This document shows positions 41,723-51,462 of a stretch of 64,000 bases of DNA, one piece after another. The notes beneath the pieces were generated by a model that saw nothing but the letters and a program-made list of their open reading frames with translations, made no database searches and was not told the origin of the DNA. The stretch's first letter is position 1. Each line of letters opens with the position of its first letter. The position numbers were made by a program, and so were the translations under genes. The stretch is from Paralithodes platypus (Eukaryota > Arthropoda > Malacostraca > Decapoda > Lithodidae), in NCBI GenBank assembly GCA_032716605.1, contig CM064501.1, positions 22,435,008 through 22,499,007 of the forward strand. Reading direction: 5' to 3'.

Positions 41723-44719
41723 TCAGGTCAGGTAAGGTAGGGCGCGAGTCCAGGGCAGGGCAGGGCAGGAGGCGAGTCCAGGGCAGGGCACGGGGCGAGT
41801 CCAGGGCAGGGCAGGGCAGGGCAGGGGCCGACACTCAGTAGTTCTTGAAGGTGTGGTAGTCCCTGAAGCAGTCACCCAGGCAGAGTGCAACTTTGCACTC
41901 GGCGCACATTGAGGTGACTCTTTGGTCACATGGGGTTTCCTCACACTGGAGCTGCAGACGGTGCACTGCACCTGCCTGTGACGAGTGCCAATCAGCTCGG
42001 TGTTGGTTGTGTAGTGTCTTTCGACACCCAGCTGGATGCGGTCAGGAACGTGATCCCCACGCCATGCCGTACGTCTGTGAGTGGTGGTGGCATACTTCTC
42101 CAGGAGTTGGTAGGAGACGTTGTACACGAACTCCCGGAATTTCAGCTTCTGGTTTGGGGCCATATCCTTCTTCACCAACCACAAGTTGTAGGCGTTCAGC
42201 ATCGTTATGTCAACTAGGTGGAGGAAGAGCTTGTGATACCACTTCACAGTCTTCCTCAGACACTCAACACCTGACAGCTGACAGTCAGACTTGTCCACCA
42301 GGCGCATGTTTTTGGTGTAGTCCACTACCATGTCGGGCTTGTAGATTGTCTTCCTGGTTCGGTAGTGGATTTTGCCAGAATCCACCTGGGCACCTGTGTG
42401 GACGGTGGAAAGCAGGTGGACGTCTCGCTTATCCTTCCACTTCAGGGCTATCAGTTTCCCACACTTCTCGAGCTGCTTGTATTTCTGCCCCTTTCGTCGC
42501 CTTCTTCGCACATGCCTCTCGCGGTGTTCCTTGGCCAGGTCGTCTTCTGAAGGTGTGTCACTGGAGGAGGCATCTGTGAGAGGAATGACATCACCTGTGA
42601 ACTTTGGCATAAACTTTCTTGTCTTTCTGACAGTCCCACATGACCCCGTTTGGTTGTCATAAAGAAACTGGCAGAGAGCAGGAGAAGTATACCAGTTGTC
42701 AGTGTAGATGATGTGGCCTTTGCCCAGGTAAGGTGCCAACATTTTCCTGACGATGGCACCTGACATGCCCATGGGGTCATTGGCAGCGGCTTTCGGTATG
42801 TCAATGTCAGTGCCTGTATACACGATCATGTCAAGCACTATTCCAGTTTCACAGTCGCACAACACGAAGAGCTTGATTCCGAACCTATGCCTCTTCAAGG
42901 GGATATACTGCTTGAAAACAAGACGTCCTTTGAAGAGCACGAGCGACTCATCAATCACCAAATTGAGGAAGGGGTAAAAGTATTTCCTATACCTCTCCAA
43001 CAACATGGTGAACACATCCCGAACTTTCCATATCCTGTCAATCCTGTTAGGATTTTCGTTGTCTGCAAAGTGCATAAATCTTAGCAGCAACAAAAATCTG
43101 TCACGAGTCATGAACTTATTGAAAGTTGGGGTGGCGATGAGAGGGTCGTGCTTCCAGTAGTGTTGCAACACATGCTTCTTGATCAGAGGCATGAGGAACA
43201 ACAAGGCAAAGAACGTCAGAAATTCTGCCACAGTCGTATCCACCCAGCCTCGTATTCTCGCTTTTGGAGAAAGGACGTCCAATCTGCCAAACACCCACCT
43301 GTAGTAGGCGTTTGTTTGGGCAATGATGTACGTCATTACCTCCATGTCGAAAAAAGCGAGGAAGAAGTCGCTTTCGTTCGCTTGATCATCACAGGGCCAG
43401 TTGTCAGTTGTTCCTGACGTCCCAGGATTGAACTGGGGCACGTCAGGTACAAAATTGACCCCGTCAGACCAATCGAACGAAGGCATGCCAGGGATCGGAA
43501 TGTCGTCTGCGTCTTCTTCTGCGTCTGAAATATCGCTTCCATGGTCGCGATACAGCACTTCATCATCATTACCCTCCTCTTCACTCGACAGACGATGCCC
43601 TTCCTCGTTTTCGTCACCGACGTCGGACTCACTCCCACTGTCCACTCCCAAATCCCCCCACCCTTGGTCCCGTGCTAGGGCTTCGTCGTCGAAACCCGGG
43701 CTGCCAATGTCCTGCGAATCACCATCAAACAGCAGGGCGGCATACTTAGATGGTGTAAGATTTTTCCGGGTCACTTTGGCACGTGCGGGAGTCTTATGGA
43801 CAGGGACAGCAGAGGTGGTGGCAGGGGCGGCGGCAGGGGCGGCGGCGGCGGCAGGGGCGGCGGCGGCAGGGGCAGCAGTGGTGCGTGGCCTTGATGGCAA
43901 GATGATGGTGGTGCCTGTCGCCCTTCTCTCTGTTCCTTGGGCAGGGGCGGCAGGGGCGGCAGGGGCAGCAGGGGCGGCAGGGGCGGCAGGGGCAGCAGGG
44001 CCGGCAGGGACACCAGGGCCAGCAGTCGCTTTCCCAGTCGCTTTCCCTCTCCCTTTCCCCTTCCCCTTCCCTGTTCCTTGGGCAGGGGCGGCAGGGGCGG
44101 CAGGGGCAGCAGGGGCGGCAGGGGCAGCAGGGCCGGCAGGGACACCAGGGCCAGCAGTCGCTTTCCCAGTCGCTTTCCCTCTCCCTTTCCCCTTCCCCTT
44201 CCCTGTTCCTTGGGCAGGGGCGGCAGGGGCGGCAGGGGCAGCAGGGGCGGCAGGGGCGGCAGGGGCAGCAGGGGCAGCTGGGCCAGGGGCGGCTGGTGGT
44301 GGTGGTGGTGGTAGGGGCACTGTGGCTGGCGTACGGGTTCTCTTCCCTACGCCCGTGCCTTTAATTTTTCCTGCCCCCGCAGGTAATGCAGCCCTAGGGC
44401 GGCCTCCTGCGTCGCTGGTACCGGTGGCAGGGGTGGCAGGGGTGGCAGTGGTGGCAGTGGTGGTGGTAGTGGTTGTTGCAGTGGCCTGGGTCGTGGTGGC
44501 AGTGTCCCGAAAGACCAATGACCTCTGTGCCATTGCCCTGCTTGCACGTGTTTTACGTGCTTTTGGTGCTGGTGATTCGTCCTCTGAGCTGTAGGGCGTG
44601 TCGTACTGGTAGCTAGGGTCTTTGGCAGCCACCCTCTGCCTTCCACGGCGGCTAACACCACCAGAAGGAGGGCTGGTTGTGTCATCAGGGAGCGAGCGTG
44701 AGGGACGTGTAGGCTCCAT
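41723..44719 (-). CDS. piggyBac transposase
   Basis: 998 codons. Residues ~1-430 are low-complexity: Ala/Pro blocks and Gly/Lys tracts in tandem 44-residue units (132-bp period, 44071 to 44203), then an acidic stretch. From ~430 the DDE piggyBac domain follows (VMTYIIAQTNAYYRWV, FLTFFALLFLMPLIKKH). The expected catalytic aspartates are present: D590 in VIDESLVLFKG, D674 in YTDNWYTSP, D809 in RLVDKSD (with D812). At the C terminus the cysteine-rich zinc-binding domain begins (CTVCSS) but is lost by a one-base shift at about 41915. The plus-one frame downstream contains the missing Cys/His residues and a stop near 41838. The ORF instead reads into GGGCA-rich tandem repeats. It would cut and paste DNA at TTAA in the nucleus. 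The CRD break may make it inactive or alter end recognition. Confidence 0.88.
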   Translation of the reverse strand: MEPTRPSRSLPDDTTSPPSGGVSRRGRQRVAAKDPSYQYDTPYSSEDESPAPKARKTRASRAMAQRSLVFRDTATTTQATATTTTTTTATTATPATPATGTSDAGGRPRAALPAGAGKIKGTGVGKRTRTPATVPLPPPPPPAAPGPAAPAAPAAPAAPAAPAAPAAPAQGTGKGKGKGRGKATGKATAGPGVPAGPAAPAAPAAPAAPAAPAQGTGKGKGKGRGKATGKATAGPGVPAGPAAPAAPAAPAAPAAPAAPAQGTERRATGTTIILPSRPRTTAAPAAAAPAAAAAPAAAPATTSAVPVHKTPARAKVTRKNLTPSKYAALLFDGDSQDIGSPGFDDEALARDQGWGDLGVDSGSESDVGDENEEGHRLSSEEEGNDDEVLYRDHGSDISDAEEDADDIPIPGMPSFDWSDGVNFVPDVPQFNPGTSGTTDNWPCDDQANESDFFLAFFDMEVMTYIIAQTNAYYRWVFGRLDVLSPKARIRGWVDTTVAEFLTFFALLFLMPLIKKHVLQHYWKHDPLIATPTFNKFMTRDRFLLLLRFMHFADNENPNRIDRIWKVRDVFTMLLERYRKYFYPFLNLVIDESLVLFKGRLVFKQYIPLKRHRFGIKLFVLCDCETGIVLDMIVYTGTDIDIPKAAANDPMGMSGAIVRKMLAPYLGKGHIIYTDNWYTSPALCQFLYDNQTGSCGTVRKTRKFMPKFTGDVIPLTDASSSDTPSEDDLAKEHRERHVRRRRRKGQKYKQLEKCGKLIALKWKDKRDVHLLSTVHTGAQVDSGKIHYRTRKTIYKPDMVVDYTKNMRLVDKSDCQLSGVECLRKTVKWYHKLFLHLVDITMLNAYNLWLVKKDMAPNQKLKFREFVYNVSYQLLEKYATTTHRRTAWRGDHVPDRIQLGVERHYTTNTELIGTRHRQVQCTVCSSSVRKPHVTKESPQCAPSAKLHSAWVTASGTTTPSRTTECRPLPCPALPWTRPVPCPGLASCPALPWTRALPYLT
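41742..41826 (+). repeat. gcgagtccagggcagggcag tandem repeats
   Basis: Three to four units of a cgagtccagggcagggca-type repeat. They encode the Pro/Leu/Ala-rich extra C terminus of the transposase ORF only because of the upstream frameshift. Confidence 0.75.
44071..44334 (-). repeat. 132-bp coding tandem repeats in the transposase N terminus
   Basis: Landmark ctgttccttgggcagggg at 44071 and 44203, with a shorter related unit from about 43930. The unit encodes an Ala/Pro block plus a GKGKGKGRGKATGKATAG block. Confidence 0.8.
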
Positions 44720-44977
44720 GACTAGTGCGTGGTTACTGGCGCGGTGGTGCTTGCACGAGTGCGGGGCGAGCGTTTGGCGGGGTGGTATCGAGAGTTGACA
44801 TGTAGTACAATACCCACACCAATTTTCAGCCGCCTGGCTATAAACGCGCGGTTTTGGTACGTGTTCAAAGTCTCTGCTCTTAAGAGTCTACCCGCAGTGC
44901 GCCGGGGGAACTCTTAAGAGTCTACCCGCAGCTCCCGGGTTAAGAGTTCCCCCGGCGGACGGCGGGAAGACTCTTAA

Positions 44978-47206
44978 AGCCACTTTCACACATTCACGAT
45001 GTTGGTCCCGATGTACCCCGAGGTACACAAATTGGTACATCGGCAGAGACAGTGACAGGATGTACGCGTTTGACGACGAAGCCTCGACGGTGACACGTCG
45101 TAGCCACGCCGGGCCAGATGGTACCACGGTTGCAACACGACGGCACCACGTCAATGCTGTAACAGTCAAAATTCCGGTCAAAACCGTACCCCGACGTACC
45201 CTGACGTGGCACGTGGCGAATACGACGAGGGGCGATGGACTTATGATGGTGACACATGGCCGACCCGACGAGGACAACGCCACAACGTCAGGCAGCCTGA
45301 CAGATATCATCAATACATATGGTGTTAAAGGTATTACGTTCAACGGTCAAGTTTAAGGTAAGATAAGGTCGAATTATTTCTTTGTAAGGTATAGGCGTAT
45401 GATTTTTTTTTATATAAAATCAAGTTTTTGTCGTAGAGAGCTGGTTCTTCGTAAATAACAATCTGTATTCATTGCCGGTATACGAAATTAATATCTAAAA
45501 TCTGTATCGAACGTTAAATTATATGAAAATAGACCATGAAGTGAAGCGAAAATATTTACCAGTGGGTGACAGCGGCGACGGACAAAAAATATTCAGGAAA
45601 AATTAAAGTTTTGATTGTACATAGGCCATATATGTACCATTAGAAAGCTAATGAAAAATCCAATATATCACTTGCTTACAGAATATTCATTGTCCCATAT
45701 TTTATCGGTGAAAATGGGGAGGGAAAGTATGGGCGGACTGAACAGTAACCTTCACCTACGATGAAATTCCACATATTATTATTTTAATTTATTTTGTTGT
45801 TGAAATCTTATATAATAACCTTTCCTCTTACCGTTCATATTTTTGTTAAAATAACAACAAACAATTATTATGGGTGAAAACCAACTAAGATGGGGAGGGA
45901 AAGTACGAGCGGACTGAACAGTAACCTTCACCTACGGTGAAATTCCATATATTATTATTTTATTTATTGTTTTCTTGAAATCTTATATACTAACCTTTCC
46001 TCTTGCCGTTCATAAAAAAATTAATTAAAAAAATAATTATTATGGGTGAAAACCAATTGAGAGCGAATATTTTGGTGCGGCTGGGATTCTATAAAAACAA
46101 AAAACTATCGTTATAGATTTATTTCTATAAAATCCAATATTGATGATAGCATATTCTAAACACCGCCATCATGTTCAGCGGAATTTTTTTTTTTTGTGAT
46201 TTATTATGCAAATAAAAATAACTATAAAAAAACGATATACCGGTACCGGTATATCTCATATAGTATATAATATAACAGTGCGTTTAATCTCCACAGGTAG
46301 GCTACACTTCGTGATGAATCATATTTTCTCTAATTGTGGAAGGTAAAATGTATTGATATAAACCTATCTTGTGCAAAAGGATCGATATAAACATAGCTTG
46401 TGTAAGGATGGAATCGTCGAAAACACAGGAACAATCTCCTCTATCTAAACCCATCCACCCACACAAGCACTACCTTGTGTTAAATTAATCAATAACCCTT
46501 AGTATTTCCTTTGGCTTTTACTATTATAAACACTACTGTATTAGGTAAGATGAAATTCAATTCCATAGAGCATAATTATAATAAAATTTATTGCATACCG
46601 TGTATCAGTGGCGGTCGATATAGCCACACAAGAACAATAACACACACTCACTCGACAATTAACACACACGTGTTTCGGTAATCATACCGGTACACTGATT
46701 TTTCATTTGAACTTATTAACTCGTTTAATATAAGTTGATTATGGAATATTATATACGGTATATACGGTATAGGCATACCATATCAGGTCTTTATTTATTC
46801 ATCATGTGCGTATTTATAGTGTTGTCAGAATACTCCACTAATCCGAAGCACTGTCGGTCCGCTGCCATTCGGATTACATGACTTTTACTGTAATATATTA
46901 TAACTATTTATACCCCGACGCCGCCACGTCCATGCCGATGCAACCGGATGCAGACACGCGAGACCCACGCCATCGACACATTGTACCCGACGTTACCCGA
47001 TGGTACCACGCCAAAAGTACATCGTGCGAAATATTTGAACAAATCCAAACCTTTGGTGGCCAAGCCCGATTTGCCACGTCCCGCACCGCGGGTAACACGA
47101 CGCTCCCCGACGACCCCGACACACGTTGGGGATTGCACCACGTTGTGTCCCGATATTCAAATCGGGGATACATCGGGACCAACATCGTGAATGTGTGAAA
47201 GTGGCT
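44978..47206. mobile_element. DNA transposon with ~45-bp inverted repeats and 3-bp TAA duplication
   Basis: Ends agccactttcacacattcac on both strands, the inverted match running ~45 bp (to about 45022 and from about 47162). Flanked by TAA at 44975-44977 and 47207-47209. A 3-bp TWA-type duplication points to the PIF/Harbinger superfamily; that is inference, because no transposase is readable in its 2.2 kb. The GC-rich ends contain matching cgacgttacccgatggtacc-type motifs; the AT-rich middle has tandem repeats. Confidence 0.7.
45710..46056 (+). repeat. Two tandem ~175-bp repeats
   Basis: gatggggagggaaagta and gcggactgaacagtaacctt occur at about 45714 and 45889, followed by similar tcttata..aacctttcctctt segments. 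Confidence 0.8.
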
Positions 47207-47901
47207 TAAGAGTCAGAGAAAAAAAAAATCAACTTAAAACATCGAAAAAAACATTTTTTTTTTTTTTTTTTTTTGCCCCTGGGCCATGCAAAATATCACT
47301 CCTCTACCTCCCCTCCTTCCCCACTTTCCTCCCCTCCTTCAGTTATCACCTATTTTCCCTGTTATTCCCTTATTCTGAGGTATATTTTCTTGCTAACATT
47401 AGCGAGTTGCAAGCAGGGCCTTGTCATCACTGTTAGCAAGCGAGTGCAAGAGAGAGAGAGAGAGTATCGATCGACTCTGTCTCAGTGGCCTTGGGGGAAA
47501 TTGGCGGGAAAGCAGGTTGCCTCACCCATACATTATATAACTCGCGGCTTGTATCTCCGATTTTGACCATCCAAACGCTGTTTTCACTCGTTTTATTGTT
47601 GTTTCAGGTTAATACCTTAATAATCAACCCATAATAGGCGCGTTAGGATAAGTATTAATGCTATTTATGGTAAAATGAATATTTTAGTGATGGAAACAGC
47701 TCAAATACGTCAGCACAGGGAGAGGTGTCTAATTACCCCCATGCGAACTTCTTAGGTTAATAAATTACTGTTTAAATGTTACTCTGTACTGTTGTACTTG
47801 TCCTTTTGCATGCCTATATGTATACATTTTGCTAGCTTCATTCCTTGCCCAGTTGAGAAGAGCCTCTCGAGACTCATAAGCACCTCGACAATTTAGGTTA
47901 A

Positions 47902-48314
47902 CCCTTTCCCTGCGGATGATGTTCTGGAATGCATAGGCAATTTACAGCAATTTACAGGCTTTAAAAGCCTGTAAAACCCATAGAAATCGAGTGTCAGTGG
48001 GCGGGAGCTTAAGGAACCTCTCTCTGACCCTCAGAGCAGCCAGCCACTCACTGAAGGAGACTGTGTCTCGCGTGGGTGTCTCACAATAGTGTTGCCGAGC
48101 GAGCGAGAGCTAATAATTAGCGAGTTCTCCCGAATATCTATGGCAATGCTGCGGGTGAACCCCGCCACCTACGAAGCTCGTTCTGGTCTCATTTTGAAGT
48201 TATTTTCCCCTAGTTTTCGGCAGAATACAGTTCATTTAATACAGATGCTTGATTAATAATTCAGGAGTGCCTGAATATGCCCTAAATAGCGCAAATAAGT
48301 CCACAGAGAAAGGG
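47902..48314. mobile_element. TTAA-flanked element with CCCTTTC(C/T)CTG(C/T)GGA ends
   Basis: TTAA at 47898-47901 and 48315-48318. 15-bp inverted ends ccctttccctgcgga and ccctttctctgtgga. 413 bp, no ORF. Confidence 0.87.
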
Positions 48315-48413
48315 TTAAGTAGATATACTGGAAGTTTGAATTAGGCGCCAGTATTAGACTAAACTATATATCTTTATAAAAGATATGTACTTCTTCGTAT
48401 TAACCCCCTCAGA

Positions 48414-48698
48414 CAGGATATATTAACTTACTTATGGGTTGGCAGACCGCCTGGTATTTCCCCCACAACAGTCTTTCTCACACTGAGGGACCATTAGGAG
48501 TCGGAGGAATTTTGGGTTGCCATCAATCGACAGATTATGATCTAACTTACCTAACTTACTGAGCTCAAAATGACGCAGAAGCGTCATATAACTTATTATT
48601 GAGCTATTTCCCTAGGTTCATATGACACGGCAGCGTCATTTGATAGTTTTGGGCGGAACCGTCATGTGACGCGGTAGCGTCATATGTGACGGAGGGGG
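48414..48698. mobile_element. TTAA-flanked element related to 23249-23553
   Basis: TTAA at 48410-48413 and 48699-48702. Ends ccccctcagacaggatat and, reverse-complemented, ccccctccgtcacatatg. Repeated gacgcggyagcgtcat-type palindromes, and the internal segment cttactgagctca is shared with the 23.2-kb copy. Confidence 0.83.
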
Positions 48699-48702
48699 TT
48701 AA

Positions 48703-50292
48703 GTCTCCATGGGTTTATTATCCATAATTATATCGGGTTATTACTATTAATCCTGTATACTCTTATAGTTAGTTAAATGACACATTAATGAATAGATTAT
48801 TCACTGCGCATGCATCATTTTGGAATCTGGCGTTCCCAACCGTGCGAGTGTCAGACTCGCTCTGACGACCATCTCAACAACACCTCCTTCTAGCCGCTCC
48901 CACTACAACCACCTTATTCATGCTAAGTCATTCTAATTCTTGACTCTTAGTGGCCACTATAGCTTCTATCTATTCCTAACTCTATCCTTGAGCTATCCAT
49001 TACTATCAACATCTAAAGTAAGTTAACACTTATAAGTTTTTGGTAATTTAGACTTTGTTTAATCCCGAATTCTTATAAATTGGTCCTTCGAACTTCGAAA
49101 CCTTTGCCATATAGCCTACTAGCATTTCGTCTTTTCTTTTTCTTTCTATATATTTTCTTTTTCCTACTTTTTCCTCGCTTTTCTTTCCTCTTAGCGCCTG
49201 CTCCTGCTTCCCTAGTATACTTACGTGCCTTGTGGCCGGTAATTTCATGTCAGGGCTTCGTTTTTGTCCTTACTATGGAGTACTTAATTACAATTGTTGA
49301 CCACTGCAGCCTGGGAGAGCCTCGTTCGATACCTGCCTGTGAAGCTTTGAAACAACGAAACAGCAGAGGACGAGGAGCGGGAAACAGCGGTATTAAATTA
49401 GGTTAACCATCAATTTGTGTTCCTAGTTTTCCTTTGTTTGTTTTCTAGGCTAAATTGAATTGAATATTAAATTGGGGTAACCATTAAATTGTGTTCCTAA
49501 TTTTCATTTATTTTCTAGGCTACATTAAGTAGATTAGGTATTTAAATTAAACCATAATTAAAAATGAATGTGAATTAAACTTAAAGGGTAAAATTATTCT
49601 GTACGGTCTTCTCAACTAAAATTAAAGGGGTAACTGCCACAAACATATTAGGTACCAAGTAGATATTGGGCTAGCCTAGTTGGTTTCAATGTTTATAGAA
49701 TAAATTGGCTTGTCTTATAACATTTTTTGGCATCCCTTCCTTATTGTACTTTAACAAAATTGCCGCATTTAATGTAGGGTTAACTACTTTGATTTTGTGA
49801 GTGGAGATATGGGCATTCGTTACCTTTAATTATTGCGCTCTGCATCTTATTTCCCTCATTATTGCATCACCGACGTCAATTGTTCACTAACTATGGCGTT
49901 TTGCGTTGTGGCTCCCTACAATTTGCCTATATCGATGTGGTGTAATTTATTAGTGCGCTTAGCATCCATATAGCCTAGGTAAAATATTGTCTAACTTTTA
50001 AATTCTAATTCCTGTGTATTGCCATCATGTCGTTGACTCTATCCCAGTACAAACGATGCAAGGGGGGTATCAAGAGTGGTTTGACACCTCCGCCGACCTC
50101 CGAGCTGTCAACACCTCGCAGCTGCTCCCCGATAATGAGTTACCTTGTGTGAAGTTGATAGGAGTGTCTAAGTGTTGTCCCGGAAATTTATATGTGCATT
50201 TCAATAAGTAATTAGGTGTTTTATGAGCAATTCAGATTTAATTGGATATTCCAAGTAATTGAAAATATGGATTAAGTAAAACAGTTCCTGGA
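48703..50292. other. No gene recognised; probably LINE 5' region and older repeats
   Basis: AT-rich DNA. tctggcgttcccaaccgtg at about 48828 looks like a retroelement primer-site region but has no recognisable LTR beside it. A ~72-bp tandem duplication is at 49391-49535. The 65-codon ORF at 50014-50211 has no recognised domain. The start of the LINE cannot be fixed because its 5' end has no second copy here. Confidence 0.45.
49391..49535 (+). repeat. Two tandem ~72-bp repeats
   Basis: tattaaattaggttaaccat...ttttctaggctaaatt is followed by tattaaattggggtaaccat...ttttctaggctacatt. Confidence 0.75.
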
Positions 50293-50349
50293 GTGAGATG
50301 GGATAGTGGGGCGATTGTTGTTTTTAGGCTGGCAGACGACCACCTCGCG

Positions 50350-51462
50350 ATGGCGGGAAGGCGTGAAAGCCTAGCTGGGGATGAGGAGGATTATGAATTT
50401 GAAGGCTTTATCACCGAGGACAAGGATGATCAGTTGGCAAGTATGAAAAAACAATTAATGGGTCTTGTGAGATGGAGGGGAGTGATGGAAAATTGGAGGA
50501 AGGAGTTAGGGGCTAAAGTAGAAGTTTTGTCCGATATGTGTGGCGTTACTAGCGGGGTGGATAGGCCTAGGCCAGTAAGTGACAGCCTAGAGGCAGTGAT
50601 GGCCAGAGTAGACGAGTTAGCGTCGGAAAATGTGGCACTCAAGGCTCAGCTTAAGGAATATGAGGGCCACCTGAGTGAGGAAGTAAAAGGAATTAGTGAG
50701 GTAAAAAATGAGTGGACAAGGGTAGAGAGTGCCACGATGGTAGCCCTTGAAGAAATTGTGAAGGAGCAGAAGGAAGAGAGAGAAAAGGAAAAGAAAGAGT
50801 TTGAAAAAAATGTAGTGCAAGTTTTAAAGAAGAAAGAGAAGGTAGTGAGAGAGACAATAGATAGAGGTAAGTGTGTAGTAATCTTTGGAGATGTGGAAGA
50901 GCACCTGGCAGATATGAAGGTAAGAAAGGAAAGGGATGTTGTGAAAGTCAAGGGGATACTGGATTACTTAGACGAGGGTTATGGATGGGTAAAAGAACTG
51001 GAGGAGGTGAGAAGGTTAGGAATATATAAGAAGGGCGAGATGAGACCACTAAGAGTGGAACTAAAGTTTAGATCAACAGCAGAAGCAGTAGCCAATGTGA
51101 GCTGGAAATTAAATTCGACAGAGCTGAATCATATAAGGGTAAAAAAGGACCTAAGTGTAGAAGAACGAGAACAGTTAAGGGAACTCCAAGCTAAGGCTGA
51201 TGAAGAGAATGGAAAGTTGTCTGAAGAGCAAAAGAAGAATTTTTTTTGGAGAATAAGGGAAGGGCAAGTAAGGAAGTGGTACATCAGGAGCCACCAAGAA
51301 CCGAAAGTAAGAGGAGTGATAGGGAAAGAGACAGAGAGACAAGTACGAAGTCAAAGCAAGGAGACGGAGCGAGAGATAATGCAGGGAGCAGGGGACCGGA
51401 GAGAGAGCCAGGATGTGGTGGAGAGGGTGGAACAGAGGGAGAGAGAGGGGGGAGGAGAATAA
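50350..51462 (+). CDS. LINE ORF1 protein
   Basis: Most likely start is MAGRRESLAGDEEDYEFEG at 50350; an in-frame Met also exists at 50293. The protein is acidic then strongly charged. A coiled coil is likely at about residues 70-180 (LASENVALKAQLKEY, KEQKEEREKEKKEFEKN). Next comes an RRM-like fold start (KCVVIFGDVEEH) and a C-terminal segment (KDLSVEEREQLRELQAKA ... RIREGQVRKWYI) like the C-terminal domain of L1-type ORF1 proteins. No zinc knuckle. ORF1 proteins of this kind bind LINE RNA and form trimers. It overlaps ORF2 by 50 bp in a different frame. Confidence 0.75.
   Translation: MAGRRESLAGDEEDYEFEGFITEDKDDQLASMKKQLMGLVRWRGVMENWRKELGAKVEVLSDMCGVTSGVDRPRPVSDSLEAVMARVDELASENVALKAQLKEYEGHLSEEVKGISEVKNEWTRVESATMVALEEIVKEQKEEREKEKKEFEKNVVQVLKKKEKVVRETIDRGKCVVIFGDVEEHLADMKVRKERDVVKVKGILDYLDEGYGWVKELEEVRRLGIYKKGEMRPLRVELKFRSTAEAVANVSWKLNSTELNHIRVKKDLSVEEREQLRELQAKADEENGKLSEEQKKNFFWRIREGQVRKWYIRSHQEPKVRGVIGKETERQVRSQSKETEREIMQGAGDRRESQDVVERVEQREREGGGE

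Larger units (their letters stand above)
39209..44939 (-). mobile_element. piggyBac transposon, nearly complete
   Basis: TTAA at 39205-39208 and 44940-44943. The outermost modules are inverted repeats, cccgggaactgcgggaag at the left and, reverse-complemented, cccgggagctgcgggtag at the right, each followed by gactcTTAA. Inside lie a second left module (cctctccgcggcgcac) and a second right module (gagttcccccggcgcactg in reverse complement). It carries one transposase ORF on the minus strand and about 2.5 kb of non-coding DNA with tandem repeats, a tRNA-like segment and a long hairpin. The ends match those of the miniature elements across the window, marking it as their probable autonomous relative. 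Confidence 0.82.
44944..47756 (+). mobile_element. Modular-end miniature element split by another transposon
   Basis: Shares the TTAA at 44940-44943 with the piggyBac element and ends at TTAA 47757-47760. The left module gagttcccccggcggacg...gactcTTAA (44944-44977) and the right part from gagtcagagaaaaa (47210) join to the same sequence as array units 31303-31930 once the insertion is ignored. Confidence 0.82.

Noticed and set aside
41893..42579. 228-codon plus-strand ORF
   Set aside because: Antisense of the transposase catalytic domain; no recognisable protein.
43401..44594. 397-codon plus-strand ORF
   Set aside because: Antisense shadow of the GC-rich, repeat-encoded N terminus of the piggyBac transposase; low-complexity Gly/Ala protein with no domain.
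45060..45356. 98-codon ORF near the end of the TAA-flanked element
   Set aside because: Frame through GC-rich inverted-repeat sequence; the opposite strand is equally open, so it is probably not coding.
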